The position numbers and the translations under genes were made by a program. Shown here one piece after another: positions 1 through 8,815 of a stretch of 64,000 bases of DNA. Location of the stretch: positions 1,426,001-1,490,000 of the forward strand of contig NZ_CP059162.1 of NCBI RefSeq assembly GCF_013466605.1, written 5' to 3'. Under the pieces are notes generated by a model, which worked only from the letters and a program-made list of their open reading frames with translations, was not told the DNA's origin and did no database searches. Source of the stretch: Pseudomonas chlororaphis subsp. aurantiaca. GTDB taxonomy: Bacteria > Pseudomonadota > Gammaproteobacteria > Pseudomonadales > Pseudomonadaceae. The stretch's first letter is position 1, and every line of letters begins with the position of its first letter.

Positions 1-678
1 CGGGCGCGCCAGGCGCTGGCGCGGCTCAAGGACGACATGGCCGGGCCGGTGCGGCTGACGGTGCCGGTGTCCCTGGGGGAGACCTTTTTCGAGGGCCTGT
101 TGCTGGAGTTCTCCCGGCAGTATCCCGAGGTGCAGATCGAGCTGGAGCTGAACAACCACTACCGCGACCTGACCCGGGACGGCTTCGACCTGGCGATCCG
201 CTCGGAGGTGGCCAGCGACCAGCGGCTGGTGGCCAGGCCGCTGCTGGCCTGGCACGAGATGACCTGCGCCAGCCCGGCCTACCTGGAACAGTATGGCGAG
301 CCGCTGGCGCCCAGGGACCTGGCCGAGCATCGCTGCCTGCTCAACAGCCATTACAGCGGTCGTGAGGAGTGGCTCTATCACCAGCAGCACGAACTGTTGC
401 GGGTGCGGGTGTCGGGGCCTTTCGCCAGCAATCACTACAACCTGCTGAAAAAGGCTGCGTTGGTGGGGGCGGGGATCGCCCGGCTGCCGTCCTACCTGCT
501 ACAGGCGGAACTGGCCGACGGGCGTTTGCGCGGGCTGCTGCGCGACTACCAGACCCGCAGCATGCCGATGTACCTGGTGCACCCGTATCAGGGCGGGCTG
601 CCCAGGCGCACCCAGGTCCTGGCCGATTACCTGATCGGCTGGTTCAAGCGCAGCGGCGAAGCGCTGGATCGCCTGTAA
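1..678 (+). CDS. LysR-family transcriptional regulator, C-terminal part (5' truncated by window edge)
   Basis: The reading frame is open from base 1, so the N-terminal helix-turn-helix lies outside the window; an internal ATG at 37 is not the real start. What remains is the effector-binding (PBP2-like) domain. The strand opening LTVPVSLGETF, then a region ending GFDLAIRS, a CASPAYL segment and the GIARLPSYL segment are typical of the CrgA/YhjC-like LysR subgroup, which binds small ligands and controls nearby or divergent genes. The target cannot be read because the 5' side is missing. The 3' end is followed by a REP pair and then the opposite-strand buf genes, so it is not in an operon with anything in this window. 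Family assignment is firm; function is unknown. Confidence 0.9.
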   Translation, partial: RARQALARLKDDMAGPVRLTVPVSLGETFFEGLLLEFSRQYPEVQIELELNNHYRDLTRDGFDLAIRSEVASDQRLVARPLLAWHEMTCASPAYLEQYGEPLAPRDLAEHRCLLNSHYSGREEWLYHQQHELLRVRVSGPFASNHYNLLKKAALVGAGIARLPSYLLQAELADGRLRGLLRDYQTRSMPMYLVHPYQGGLPRRTQVLADYLIGWFKRSGEALDRL

Positions 679-705
679 CCGTCAATCTCCCCGCCACACT
701 GCTTC

Positions 706-794
706 TGTAGGAGCGAAGCTTGCTCGCGATGACGTTAACGCGGTTTTTCAGACAATCCGCGGCGTGGCCATCGCGCGCAAGCTGCGCTCCTACA
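706..794. repeat. Inverted pair of REP elements (BIME)
   Basis: Two near-complementary arms, roughly 706-731 and 769-794, share the Pseudomonas REP core TGTAGGAGCG..GCTTGCTCGCGATG and face each other around about 37 bases. The pair sits between the converging LysR gene and the DoxX gene, the usual location for such elements. Related pairs occur at 35051-35149 and 59102-59182. Confidence 0.8.
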
Positions 795-805
795 GAGGCT
801 GGGGA

Positions 806-1315
806 TCAAGGCCGCTGGTAGCGGCGGGCGATCAGGTGGTCGATGGAGAGCTTGCCGGGGCCGCGGGCCATCAGGTACAGCAGGACCGCCGCCCAGGTGC
901 CGTGGGTCGGGTAGGCGTCAGGGTAGACGAACAGCTGGATGGTCAGGGTCATGCCCAGCAGCGCCAGGGCCGAGAAGCGCGTGGCGAAACCGACCAGGAG
1001 CAGCAGCGGGAACAGATGCTCGGCGAATGCCGCCAGGTGCGCGGCCAGTTCGGGGGAAAGCAGCGGTACCCGGTACTCGCTCTGGAACAAGGGAATGGTC
1101 GAGTCGGCCAGGCGCGGCATGCCGAGCTCGAACGTCCCGGAGAACAGATCGATGGCCAGGCCCTCGACCTTGGTCTGGCCGGATTTCCAGAACACCGCGG
1201 CAATGGAGAAGCGTGCGATAAAGGCGATCAGGCTGTGGGGAATACGCTCCAGCAGTTGGATGAGTCGGTTCACCCCGTGGCTGAGCGGGTGGTGCTTGGT
1301 GCAGTGGGTGTCCAT
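806..1315 (-). CDS. bufD: DoxX-family membrane protein of the bufferin locus (BufD-like)
   Basis: A 169-residue DoxX protein with about four hydrophobic segments (around 28-48, 90-105, 108-125 and 130-150) and an FWKSGQTKVEG stretch after the first helix, as in DoxX proteins. The ATG at 1315 lies two bases after the stop of the DUF2063 gene, which fixes the start and indicates translational coupling; the open frame continues upstream but only as an overlap with that gene. DoxX proteins are poorly characterised inner-membrane proteins. In published bufferin operons a DoxX gene follows the DUF2282-MNIO-DUF2063 genes, exactly as here. A redox or export role for the modified peptide is inference. 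Confidence 0.85.
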   Translation of the reverse strand: MDTHCTKHHPLSHGVNRLIQLLERIPHSLIAFIARFSIAAVFWKSGQTKVEGLAIDLFSGTFELGMPRLADSTIPLFQSEYRVPLLSPELAAHLAAFAEHLFPLLLLVGFATRFSALALLGMTLTIQLFVYPDAYPTHGTWAAVLLYLMARGPGKLSIDHLIARRYQRP

Positions 1316-1317
1316 GT

Positions 1318-2088
1318 TCAAACCTCGGAATGGTGGGACAGGCGAGTGATGGCGCCGCGGCCGATCAACAGCGCCAGGGCCTGGCTCGGCTCGAATGCCG
1401 GATCGGCCGCCAAGGCATTGGCCACGGCAACCTGCAGCGGCTGTGAGTGGCGCAGGGCGTGGATGAAGCGGGCGCCCCCGGCGTCGATGGCGAACACCTC
1501 GACCTCCAGGTCGTGACGCAGTACCAGGGCGTTTTGCCCTTGCTGCAGGTCGATCGCCTGCCAGTCGCCATCGCCCTGGTGGGCGGCCCATAAGGCGACC
1601 ACCGGGTGCGCCGATTCCAGCAGGCCGAGCGAAGGGTGCAGCTCCAGGCGCAATTGCCCCAGGGTTGCAGGCTCGGCCATGGCCGCGGCGATCTGCTGCG
1701 GTTGAACCGGGCAGGCGTCGGCGGCGTGATAGGCGGTGACCCGCAGGCGTTCCAGGCGCGCGACATCGGCCAGGTAAGGCAGGCCGGCGGCGGGAGGGAA
1801 GCCGCCGATGAAATCGGCGAAGTCATGGCTATAGTCGCTGAGCACGGCGCTGGTGGGCGGGAAGCGCCTGACGTAGAGCGCGGCCATGGCCCGGAAGAAC
1901 TCATCGCCCACCAGTTGCGCCACCACCGGGTAGGCATCGGCCAGGGCGCCGATCAACGAGCTCTGCACATTGTTGCGGTACACCGCGAAGCGGCTGGCCG
2001 GGTCGGCGCCGTTGCCGCAGTACAGGCCCGCCGGGCAGGGTTGCTCGGGATCGAGCAGGGCGCTGGCGAAGCTGGCTTGTGTGTTCAT
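1318..2088 (-). CDS. bufC: DUF2063 putative DNA-binding-domain protein, MNIO partner (BufC / HvfC family)
   Basis: A 256-residue protein with the DUF2063 N-terminal domain: FASALLDP, the RFAVYRNNV motif and AYPVVAQLVGDEFFRAMA (about residues 4-80), followed by a second domain with HPSLGLLES and a C-terminal beta-rich part. This family is the usual partner of DUF692 (MNIO) enzymes; structural work on related systems shows it recruits the precursor peptide to the enzyme. The Pfam name 'putative DNA-binding' is misleading in this context. The ATG at 2088 overlaps the DUF692 stop as ATGA. An upstream in-frame start at 2106 would lie inside the previous gene and is less likely. Confidence 0.85.
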   Translation of the reverse strand: MNTQASFASALLDPEQPCPAGLYCGNGADPASRFAVYRNNVQSSLIGALADAYPVVAQLVGDEFFRAMAALYVRRFPPTSAVLSDYSHDFADFIGGFPPAAGLPYLADVARLERLRVTAYHAADACPVQPQQIAAAMAEPATLGQLRLELHPSLGLLESAHPVVALWAAHQGDGDWQAIDLQQGQNALVLRHDLEVEVFAIDAGGARFIHALRHSQPLQVAVANALAADPAFEPSQALALLIGRGAITRLSHHSEV

Positions 2089-2978
2089 GCCAGCCTCCTG
2101 GCGCATTGCAGCAGCTCATCCGCCTGGCGCACCTCGGTATGCAGCACGGAGAACGCCGGCACCTGGTTGTCGCGCTCGATCAGGGTCGCGGTCGGCCCGA
2201 TCCGCTCCAGCAGCCGCAAGTACAGCGCCCACACGGCGTTATCGATCGGCGCGCCGTGATCGTCGATCAGCAAGCGCTCGCCCAGGCTGTCGCTGTCTTC
2301 GGCAAAGCCGGCCAGGTGGATCTCGCCCACCGCGTGCAACGGCAGGGCATCGATGTAGGCCAGCGGATCGCGCCGGTGGTTGATGCACGACACGTAGACA
2401 TTGTTCACGTCCAGCAACAGGCCGCAGCCGGTGCGGCCTATCACTTCGCGGATGAACTCGGCCTCGTCCATGCTCGACTGGCGAAACTCCAGGTAGGTCG
2501 CCGGGTTCTCCAGCAGCATGGGGCGGCGCAATGTGCTCTGTACCTGGTCGATGTGTTCGCAGACGCGGTCCAGGGTCGGGCGGTCATAGGCCAGGGGCAG
2601 CAGGTCATTGAGAAACACCGGGCCATGGCTGGACCAGGCCAGGTGTTCGGAAAAGGACTGGGGTTGATAACGCTCGATCAGCACCGCCAGGCGTTTGAGG
2701 TGCTGTTGGTCCAGCGGACCTTCGGCGCCGATCGACAGGCCGACGCCGTGCAGCGACAGCGGGTACTGCTCGCGGATCAGCCCCAGGTAGTGATGGAACG
2801 GCCCGCCGGCGACCATGTAGTTTTCCGCATGGACTTCAAAAAAACCGATATCGGGCTGTTCCCTCAGGACCTGGCGAAAGTGTTCGGTCTTGAGCCCCAG
2901 CCCGGCGCGTTGCGGCAAGCTGGAGAGGGGCGCCTGAGTGGCGGGATGGAGGGGGAGTGGTACGGCCATGTTCATCAT
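2085..2978 (-). CDS. bufB: DUF692 multinuclear non-haem iron oxidative enzyme (MNIO, BufB)
   Basis: A TIM-barrel DUF692 protein of about 297 residues. Family metal-ligand motifs are all visible (numbered from the possible GTG start at 2984): EVHAENYM (His52), LSLHGVG (His79), FSEHLAWS (His114), LLENPATYL (Glu159), LLLDVNNVYVS (Asp192, Asn195), EIHLAGF (His223), DDHG (Asp241, His243) and LIERD (Glu270). MNIO enzymes use two or three iron ions and O2 to modify cysteines in ribosomal peptides; MbnB makes methanobactin oxazolones and BufB makes thiooxazoles in bufferins. The gene starts about 20 bases after the DUF2282 stop and overlaps the next gene by four bases. GTG at 2984 and ATGs at 2978, 2975 and 2969 are possible starts; none has a strong ribosome binding site. 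The substrate is very likely the adjacent peptide. Confidence 0.9.
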   Translation of the reverse strand: MMNMAVPLPLHPATQAPLSSLPQRAGLGLKTEHFRQVLREQPDIGFFEVHAENYMVAGGPFHHYLGLIREQYPLSLHGVGLSIGAEGPLDQQHLKRLAVLIERYQPQSFSEHLAWSSHGPVFLNDLLPLAYDRPTLDRVCEHIDQVQSTLRRPMLLENPATYLEFRQSSMDEAEFIREVIGRTGCGLLLDVNNVYVSCINHRRDPLAYIDALPLHAVGEIHLAGFAEDSDSLGERLLIDDHGAPIDNAVWALYLRLLERIGPTATLIERDNQVPAFSVLHTEVRQADELLQCARRLA

Positions 2979-3000
2979 CGACACTCAGGCAGACGGTGGA

Positions 3001-3306
3001 TTACGACTTGGCTTTGTAGGCCTGGAGCTGGCCGAAACCGGTAGGCGAGGTGCTGCTGGCGGTTTTCTCGCAGGTGCCTTTAGGAACCAGTTTCCAGGCG
3101 TTGGCCTGGTGGTCGACTTTGGCGGTGCCGGCACAGGTGGTGCCCGCGCCTGCCGCGCAATCGTTCTTGCCTTTCATGGCGACGCCAAAGCATTTCTCCA
3201 TGTCGTCGGCGGCCTGGGCGGTGGTCGGCAGCGCGGCCATGCTCAAGGCAGAACCGAGGGCCAGGGCCAGGGCGGCGGCGGACAGGGTGCGAGTGGTAGC
3301 GGTCAT
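3001..3306 (-). CDS. bufA: DUF2282 bufferin-type RiPP precursor (BufA1-like)
   Basis: A 101-residue precursor with a Sec signal peptide: hydrophobic residues 8-26 and a probable cleavage after ALPTTAQA. The mature part has four cysteines, Cys39 (MEKCFG), Cys50 (KNDCA), Cys58 (TTCAG) and Cys79 (GTCEK), the DUF2282 pattern. In Caulobacter bufferin 1 the two central cysteines are reported to become thiooxazoles and the peptide binds copper; the same spacing here supports the same fate. It is the first gene of the bufABCD run and should be highly expressed. The ATG at 3306 has a CTGGAGA ribosome binding site about seven bases upstream. Family assignment is firm; metal specificity is inferred. Confidence 0.88.
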   Translation of the reverse strand: MTATTRTLSAAALALALGSALSMAALPTTAQAADDMEKCFGVAMKGKNDCAAGAGTTCAGTAKVDHQANAWKLVPKGTCEKTASSTSPTGFGQLQAYKAKS

Positions 3307-3336
3307 GGTGTTTCTCCAGAAAAGGTAGTGGGGAAG

Positions 3337-3354
3337 GCAGGCATGTGTGCCTGC
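3337..3354 (-). promoter_or_regulatory. Hairpin in the 5' leader of the DUF2282 gene
   Basis: GCAGGCA and TGCCTGC flank a four-base loop about 30-48 bases upstream of the DUF2282 ATG on the leftward transcript. It could stabilise the mRNA 5' end or be an operator. There is no U tract, so it is unlikely to be a terminator. Confidence 0.35.
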
Positions 3355-3363
3355 TTATCCCTC

Positions 3364-3391
3364 TAGAGAAAGGTCAATGGGGTTTGTTACA
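3364..3391 (-). promoter_or_regulatory. Possible ECF-sigma type promoter of the buf operon
   Basis: On the minus strand a TGTAAC element (3391-3386) resembles the AAC-type -35 box of ECF sigma factors, and TCTCTAG lies 16 bases downstream where a -10 would be. Bufferin operons in Caulobacter are controlled by the ECF factor SigF. The -10 match is poor and no sigma/anti-sigma gene is in the window, so this is tentative. Confidence 0.25.
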
Positions 3392-3432
3392 GCCCAGGTG
3401 GAAAAAATCCAGGAGGGGAGATTTCCAGGCAA

Positions 3433-3460
3433 AAAGAACGGCCCCGAAGGGCCGTTCTTT
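3433..3460 (-). terminator. Rho-independent terminator of the bra operon
   Basis: A 12-base-pair stem (AAAGAACGGCCC / GGGCCGTTCTTT) with a CGAA loop lies 15 bases past the braG stop. It is flanked by A/T tracts on both sides, so it may work in both directions. Confidence 0.9.
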
Positions 3461-3474
3461 GTTGCTGCGGATGC

Positions 3475-4176
3475 TCAGCCGCCCAGATAGGCTTCGCGCA
3501 CCTTGGGGTCGGTCAGCAGGGCTTCGCCGGTGCCTTGCATCACCACCCGACCGTTTTCCAGTACATAGGCACGGTCGGCGATCTTCAGCGCCTGGTTGGC
3601 GTTCTGCTCCACCAGGAACACCGTCACGCCGTCACGGCGCAGCTGTTCGATGATGTCGAAGATCTGCTGGATGATGATCGGCGCCAGGCCCAGGGACGGT
3701 TCGTCGAGCAGCAACAGCTTGGGCTTGCTCATCAGCGCGCGGCCGATGGCGAGCATCTGCTGTTCGCCGCCGGACATGGTGCCGCCGCGCTGGTTGAAGC
3801 GTTCCTTGAGGCGCGGAAACAGGCCCAGGACCTTGTCCATCTGCTCCTGGTAATCGCCCTTGTCGGTGAAGAACCCGCCCATGGCGAGGTTCTCCTCCAC
3901 GGTCAGGCGGGCGAATACCCGGCGACCTTCCGGCACCACGGCAATGCTCTTGCGCATGATCTGCGCGGAGGTCTGCCCCACCAGCTCTTCACCCAGGTAA
4001 CGGATGCTGCCGCTGTGGGCCTGCGGCGAACCGCAGAGGGTCATCAGCAGGGTGGATTTGCCGGCGCCGTTGGCGCCGATCAAGGTGACGATCTCGCCCT
4101 GGCGGATCTCGACGTTGACGCTGTGCAGCGCCTGGATCTTGCCGTAGAAGGTGGAAACGTTTTCGAACTGCAGCAT
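3475..4176 (-). CDS. braG: Branched-chain amino-acid ABC transporter, ATPase BraG (LivF)
   Basis: A 233-residue ABC ATPase, the same length as P. aeruginosa BraG. Walker A is GANGAGKST (34-42), the signature MSGGEQ begins at 134, and Walker B is LLLLDEP (154-160). With BraF it forms the nucleotide-binding pair that powers uptake of leucine, isoleucine and valine (and in some homologues alanine or threonine) across the inner membrane. The start codon directly follows the braF stop with no gap, implying translational coupling. It is the last gene of braCDEFG and is followed by a strong terminator. Confidence 0.95.
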   Translation of the reverse strand: MLQFENVSTFYGKIQALHSVNVEIRQGEIVTLIGANGAGKSTLLMTLCGSPQAHSGSIRYLGEELVGQTSAQIMRKSIAVVPEGRRVFARLTVEENLAMGGFFTDKGDYQEQMDKVLGLFPRLKERFNQRGGTMSGGEQQMLAIGRALMSKPKLLLLDEPSLGLAPIIIQQIFDIIEQLRRDGVTVFLVEQNANQALKIADRAYVLENGRVVMQGTGEALLTDPKVREAYLGG

Positions 4177-4944
4177 TTACGCTTCCCCCAGGTAGGCTTT
4201 GATCACTTCGGGATTGTCGCGGATCTGTTCCGGCGTGCCGTCGGCCAGGGGCGTGCCCTGGTTGATCACGACGATGTGGTCGGAAATGCTCATGACCAGC
4301 TTCATGTCGTGTTCGATCAGCAGCACCGTGGCGTTGTGCTCTTCGCGCAGCACGCCGATCAGCGCCTTGAGGTCCTCGGTTTCCCGCGGGTTGAGGCCGG
4401 CGGCCGGTTCGTCGAGCATGAGGATCCGCGGACGGGTCATCATGCAGCGGGCGATTTCCAGGCGCCGTTGCTGACCGTAGGCCAGGGTGCCGGCGGGACG
4501 GTTGGCGAACTCCTTGAGGTTGACCTTTTCCAGCCAGTACTCGGCGTATTCCATGGCCTCGCGCTCGCTCTTGCGGAACCCCGGGGTCTTGAACAGGCCG
4601 GCCAGGAAGTTGGTGTTCAGGTGACGGTGCTGGGCGATCAACAGGTTCTCGACCGCGGTCATGTCCTTGAACAGCCGCACGTTCTGGAAGGTGCGTACCA
4701 CACCCTTGAGGGCGATCTTGTGGCCGGGCAGGCCCTGGATCGGCTCGCCGTCGAGCAGGATGCTGCCGGCGGTGGGCTGGTAGAAACCGGTCAGGCAGTT
4801 GAACACCGTGGTCTTGCCGGCGCCGTTCGGGCCGATCATCGACACCACTTGTTTTTCTTTGACGGTCAGGGCCACGCCGTTGACCGCCAGCAGGCCGCCA
4901 AAGCGCATGCTCAGGCCCGTTACTTTCAGGATCTCACGGCTCAT
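4177..4944 (-). CDS. braF: Branched-chain amino-acid ABC transporter, ATPase BraF (LivG)
   Basis: A 255-residue LivG-type ATPase. Walker [10 protein letters not shown] lies at 38-46, the signature appears as [15 protein letters not shown], and Walker B is [13 protein letters not shown]. The C-terminal [27 protein letters not shown] tail is characteristic of the LivG subfamily and separates it from the shorter LivF. The start overlaps the braE stop by four bases (ATGA). Partner of BraG below the BraD/BraE permeases. Confidence 0.95.
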   Translation of the reverse strand: MSREILKVTGLSMRFGGLLAVNGVALTVKEKQVVSMIGPNGAGKTTVFNCLTGFYQPTAGSILLDGEPIQGLPGHKIALKGVVRTFQNVRLFKDMTAVENLLIAQHRHLNTNFLAGLFKTPGFRKSEREAMEYAEYWLEKVNLKEFANRPAGTLAYGQQRRLEIARCMMTRPRILMLDEPAAGLNPRETEDLKALIGVLREEHNATVLLIEHDMKLVMSISDHIVVINQGTPLADGTPEQIRDNPEVIKAYLGEA

Positions 4945-6193
4945 TTGCGCAGCTCCATGTGAGGACGTTGCATGGGCAGCAGGCCTTGAGGACGCCAGAT
5001 CATCATCAGCACCATCATGGCGCCGAACATCAACATGCGGTATTCGCTGAATTCACGCATCAGTTCAGGCAGCAGGATCATCACGGTGGCCGCGAGGACC
5101 ACGCCCAACTGCGAGCCCATTCCGCCCAATACCACGATGGCGAGGATGGTCGCGGACTCGATGAAGGTGAAGGACTCCGGCGTCACCAGGCCCTGGCGCG
5201 CGGCGAAGAAGCTGCCGGCGAAACCGGCGAAGCAGGCACCCAGGGTGAAGGCCGACAGTTTGATCACGGTCGGGTTCAGGCCCAGGGCGCGGCAGGCGAT
5301 TTCGTCTTCACGCAGGGCTTCCCAGGCACGCCCCAGGGGCATGCGCAGCAGGCGGTTGATGACGAACAGGGCGAACAACGCCAGCAACAACGCGACCAGG
5401 TAAAGGAAGATCACCTTGTTGATCGAGTTGTATTCGATGCCGAAGTACTCGTGGAAGGTCTGCAGGCCCTCGGCGGCCCGGCGTTCGAAGGACAGGCCGA
5501 AGAACGTCGGTTTATCGATGTTGCTGATACCGTTCGGACCACCGGTGAGGTCGGTCAGGTTACGCAGGAACAAGCGGATGATTTCACCGAAGCCCAGGGT
5601 CACGATCGCCAGGTAGTCACCGCGCAGGCGCAGTACCGGGAAGCCCAGCAGGAAGCCGAAGGTGGCCGCCATCAGGCCGGCGATAGGCAGGCAGATCCAG
5701 AAGCTCAACCCGTAGTAGTGCGACAGCAGCGCGTAGCTGTAGGCGCCCACGGCGTAGAAGCCGACGTAACCCAGGTCCAGCAGGCCGGCCAGGCCGACCA
5801 CGATGTTCAGGCCCAGGCCGAGCATCACGTAGATCAGCACCAGGGTGGCGATGTCCACCGCGCCGCGGGAACCAAAGAACGGCCAGACCAGCGCACCGAT
5901 GATCAGCGCAATGATGATCCAGCGCTGGGTGGTCGGCAGGGTCAGGAAGTTACTGGCCTTGGCCGGGATCACCGGCATGCTGGGCGAGGACTTCCAGGCC
6001 GCGCTGATCTGCTGGTCGAACAGCACCCGCAGGAACATCAGCACCGAACACGCGGCGATGATCATCAGCGTGGTAGGGCTGGTGCCATGGACTTCCAGGT
6101 TGATGCCGACGATGGTCAGTTTCAAACCGAGTATCGGGTAGGCGACGGCCCACACCAGCAAGGCGCTGAAGAACGCCTGTCGAAGATTCCTAG

Positions 6194-6197
<4 letters not shown>
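4941..6197 (-). CDS. braE: Branched-chain amino-acid ABC transporter, permease BraE (LivM)
   Basis: A 418-residue polytopic permease (BraE is 417 in P. aeruginosa). It has two N-terminal hydrophobic helices not present in LivH, a soluble linker around 65-88, then the LivM core with [27 protein letters not shown] and the EAA-like loop [24 protein letters not shown] that contacts the ATPases. The start overlaps the braD stop by four bases. It pairs with BraD to form the translocation pore. Confidence 0.95.
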
Positions 6198-7117
<920 letters not shown>

Positions 7118-7298
7118 TACAGCGCTCCTAAAAACCTGATACGCATTTCACTGGTGGAGTCATTTTCCCGCCTGCGCCCCGTGGATCTGCATCCACTTCG
7201 GGTCAGGTTTTGCCAGCGAACCGCTGATGACGGTTTTGAGATTTTCAGGTGGGCGGGCTTCCGGATCACGGAAAACAGGCCCAATACGTTCGTAAAAC

Positions 7299-7324
7299 AA
7301 AGCCCACGGCACGCCGTGGGCTTT
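7299..7324 (-). terminator. Attenuator-like hairpin between braC and braD
   Basis: A near-perfect GC-rich stem, AAAGCCCACGGC against GCCGTGGGCTTT with a very short loop, lies just past the braC stop and inside the operon. Minus-strand transcripts leave it with a moderately U-rich tract (TTGTTTTAC). A partial terminator here would leave more binding-protein mRNA than permease/ATPase mRNA, a common arrangement for periplasmic ABC systems. Confidence 0.75.
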
Positions 7325-7348
7325 ATTGGCAGTCAGTAAGACAGGGCC

Positions 7349-8476
7349 TTATTGAGGCGAGACTTCGGTTTTAGGTTTGCCGAAGTGCCACTCGTAGACC
7401 ACGAACTTGAAGTCTTTCAGGTCGCCCTTGGCGTCGAAGCTCAGGTCGCCGGTCGGCGTCTTGAAAGTACCGGCGTGGATGGCTTCGGCCACTTTGGTCG
7501 GGTCTTCGCTCTTGGCTGCGGTGATACCGCCGGCAATGACTTCAACCGCGGAGTAGGAAGGGAACACGAACGGACCGCTCGGATCTTCTTTCTTGGCCTT
7601 GAACGCATCCGCCAGGGCCACGTTGGCCGGATCCTGGTCGAAGGATTTCGGCAGGGTCACCAGCAGGCCTTCGGAAGCGTCCTTGGCGATCTGCGAAATG
7701 GAGTCGTTACCCACGCCTTCCGGACCCATGAACTTGGCCTTCAGGCCTTTTTCCTGGGCCTGGCGCAGGATCAGGCCCAGCTCCGGGTGGTAGCCGCCGT
7801 AGTAGACGAAGTCGACGTTGGCTTGCTTGAGCTTGGCGATCATCGAGGAGAAGTCCTTGTCGCCGGCGTTGATGCCTTCGAACACGGCAACCTTGGTGCC
7901 TTTCTTCTCGAGGGTCTGTTTAACGGCGGTGGCGATGCCTTCACCGTATTGCTGCTTGTCGTGCAGCACGGCAACGATTTTCGGTTTCACGTGGTCGGCG
8001 ATGTAGTTGCCGGCGGCAGGGCCCTGGGCGCTGTCCAGGCCGATGGTGCGGAACACCATCTTGTAACCACGGGTGGTGATGTCCGGGCTGGTGGCGGCGG
8101 GGGTGATCATGACCACGCCTTCGTCTTCGTAGATGTCCGAAGCCGGTTGAGTGGAGCTGGAGCACAGGTGGCCGATCACGAACTTGACGCCGTCGTTGAC
8201 GACTTTGTTGGCTACGGCGACGGCTTGTTTCGGATCGCAGGCATCATCGTATTCGACGGCCTGGAGCTGCTTGCCATCGACGCCGCCCTTGGCGTTGATG
8301 TGTTCGATGGCCATTTTGGCGCCACTGAACTGCATGTCGCCGTACTGGGCTACAGGGCCGGTCTTGGGGCCGGCGATGCCGATCTTGATGGTGTCAGCTG
8401 CGAACGAATGGCTGGCGACTCCGGCCAGAACCATAGCGGCAAACAGTTTGGAAATCTGCTTAGTAGCCTTATTCAT
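7349..8476 (-). CDS. braC: Branched-chain amino-acid ABC transporter, periplasmic binding protein BraC (LivK)
   Basis: A 375-residue type-I periplasmic binding protein. The signal peptide is residues 1-26 (basic start, hydrophobic 11-22, cleavage after SHSFA), followed by DTIKIGIAGPKTGPVAQYGD, the LivJ/LivK opening. It captures leucine, isoleucine and valine in the periplasm and delivers them to BraDE. Cysteines at DDACDPKQA and IGHLCSSST match the family disulfide. It is the first gene of the operon and lies divergent to the DUF2288 gene across 339 bases carrying two palindromes. Confidence 0.95.
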   Translation of the reverse strand: MNKATKQISKLFAAMVLAGVASHSFAADTIKIGIAGPKTGPVAQYGDMQFSGAKMAIEHINAKGGVDGKQLQAVEYDDACDPKQAVAVANKVVNDGVKFVIGHLCSSSTQPASDIYEDEGVVMITPAATSPDITTRGYKMVFRTIGLDSAQGPAAGNYIADHVKPKIVAVLHDKQQYGEGIATAVKQTLEKKGTKVAVFEGINAGDKDFSSMIAKLKQANVDFVYYGGYHPELGLILRQAQEKGLKAKFMGPEGVGNDSISQIAKDASEGLLVTLPKSFDQDPANVALADAFKAKKEDPSGPFVFPSYSAVEVIAGGITAAKSEDPTKVAEAIHAGTFKTPTGDLSFDAKGDLKDFKFVVYEWHFGKPKTEVSPQ

Positions 8477-8539
8477 AGTGCTCCACTCTTACTGTTGTAA
8501 TTTTTATAGTCCTGGCGCCGTAGCAGCAGAACCGGGTCA

Positions 8540-8592
8540 GATATCTCTTGGATATCCCCGGAAAATGCCCCCGGCAACTGTACCGGTACAGT
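8540..8592. promoter_or_regulatory. Two palindromic operator candidates in the braC / DUF2288 divergent region
   Basis: A perfect 16-base palindrome, ACTGTACCGGTACAGT, spans 8577-8592. Two copies of GATATC, five bases apart, lie at 8540-8556. Both are 60-120 bases upstream of the braC start, where an operator would be expected. The cognate regulator is not in this window and I do not recognise the motif. Confidence 0.5.
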
Positions 8593-8815
8593 GTAGAGCG
8601 CCGATTGTTAGCCTGGGAAGCTGGCGCCAGGGGGCAAAATCAGGGGGTGTCGCTTTATTGAAAGAAAAAGACAGAATCGCGGCGGGGTTTTGACCGTATC
8701 CAGCGAGCAATCCTTGGCTCTCCTGCACTTCTCTATCGTTGACGCAATTGCAACCGGGTTTGTCTGCCAGAGCACCGACGTTATCATTGCGCCGATTTCT
8801 TTTCGGGACAGGCCC

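Noticed and set aside
806..1591. Longer 261-residue version of the DoxX protein
   Set aside because: The added N-terminal 92 residues are arginine/proline-rich and encoded inside the DUF2063 gene. The DoxX homology begins at the ATG at 1315.
3535..4962. 475-codon frame opposite braFG
   Set aside because: Antisense artefact; the minus strand carries perfect ABC ATPase motifs throughout.
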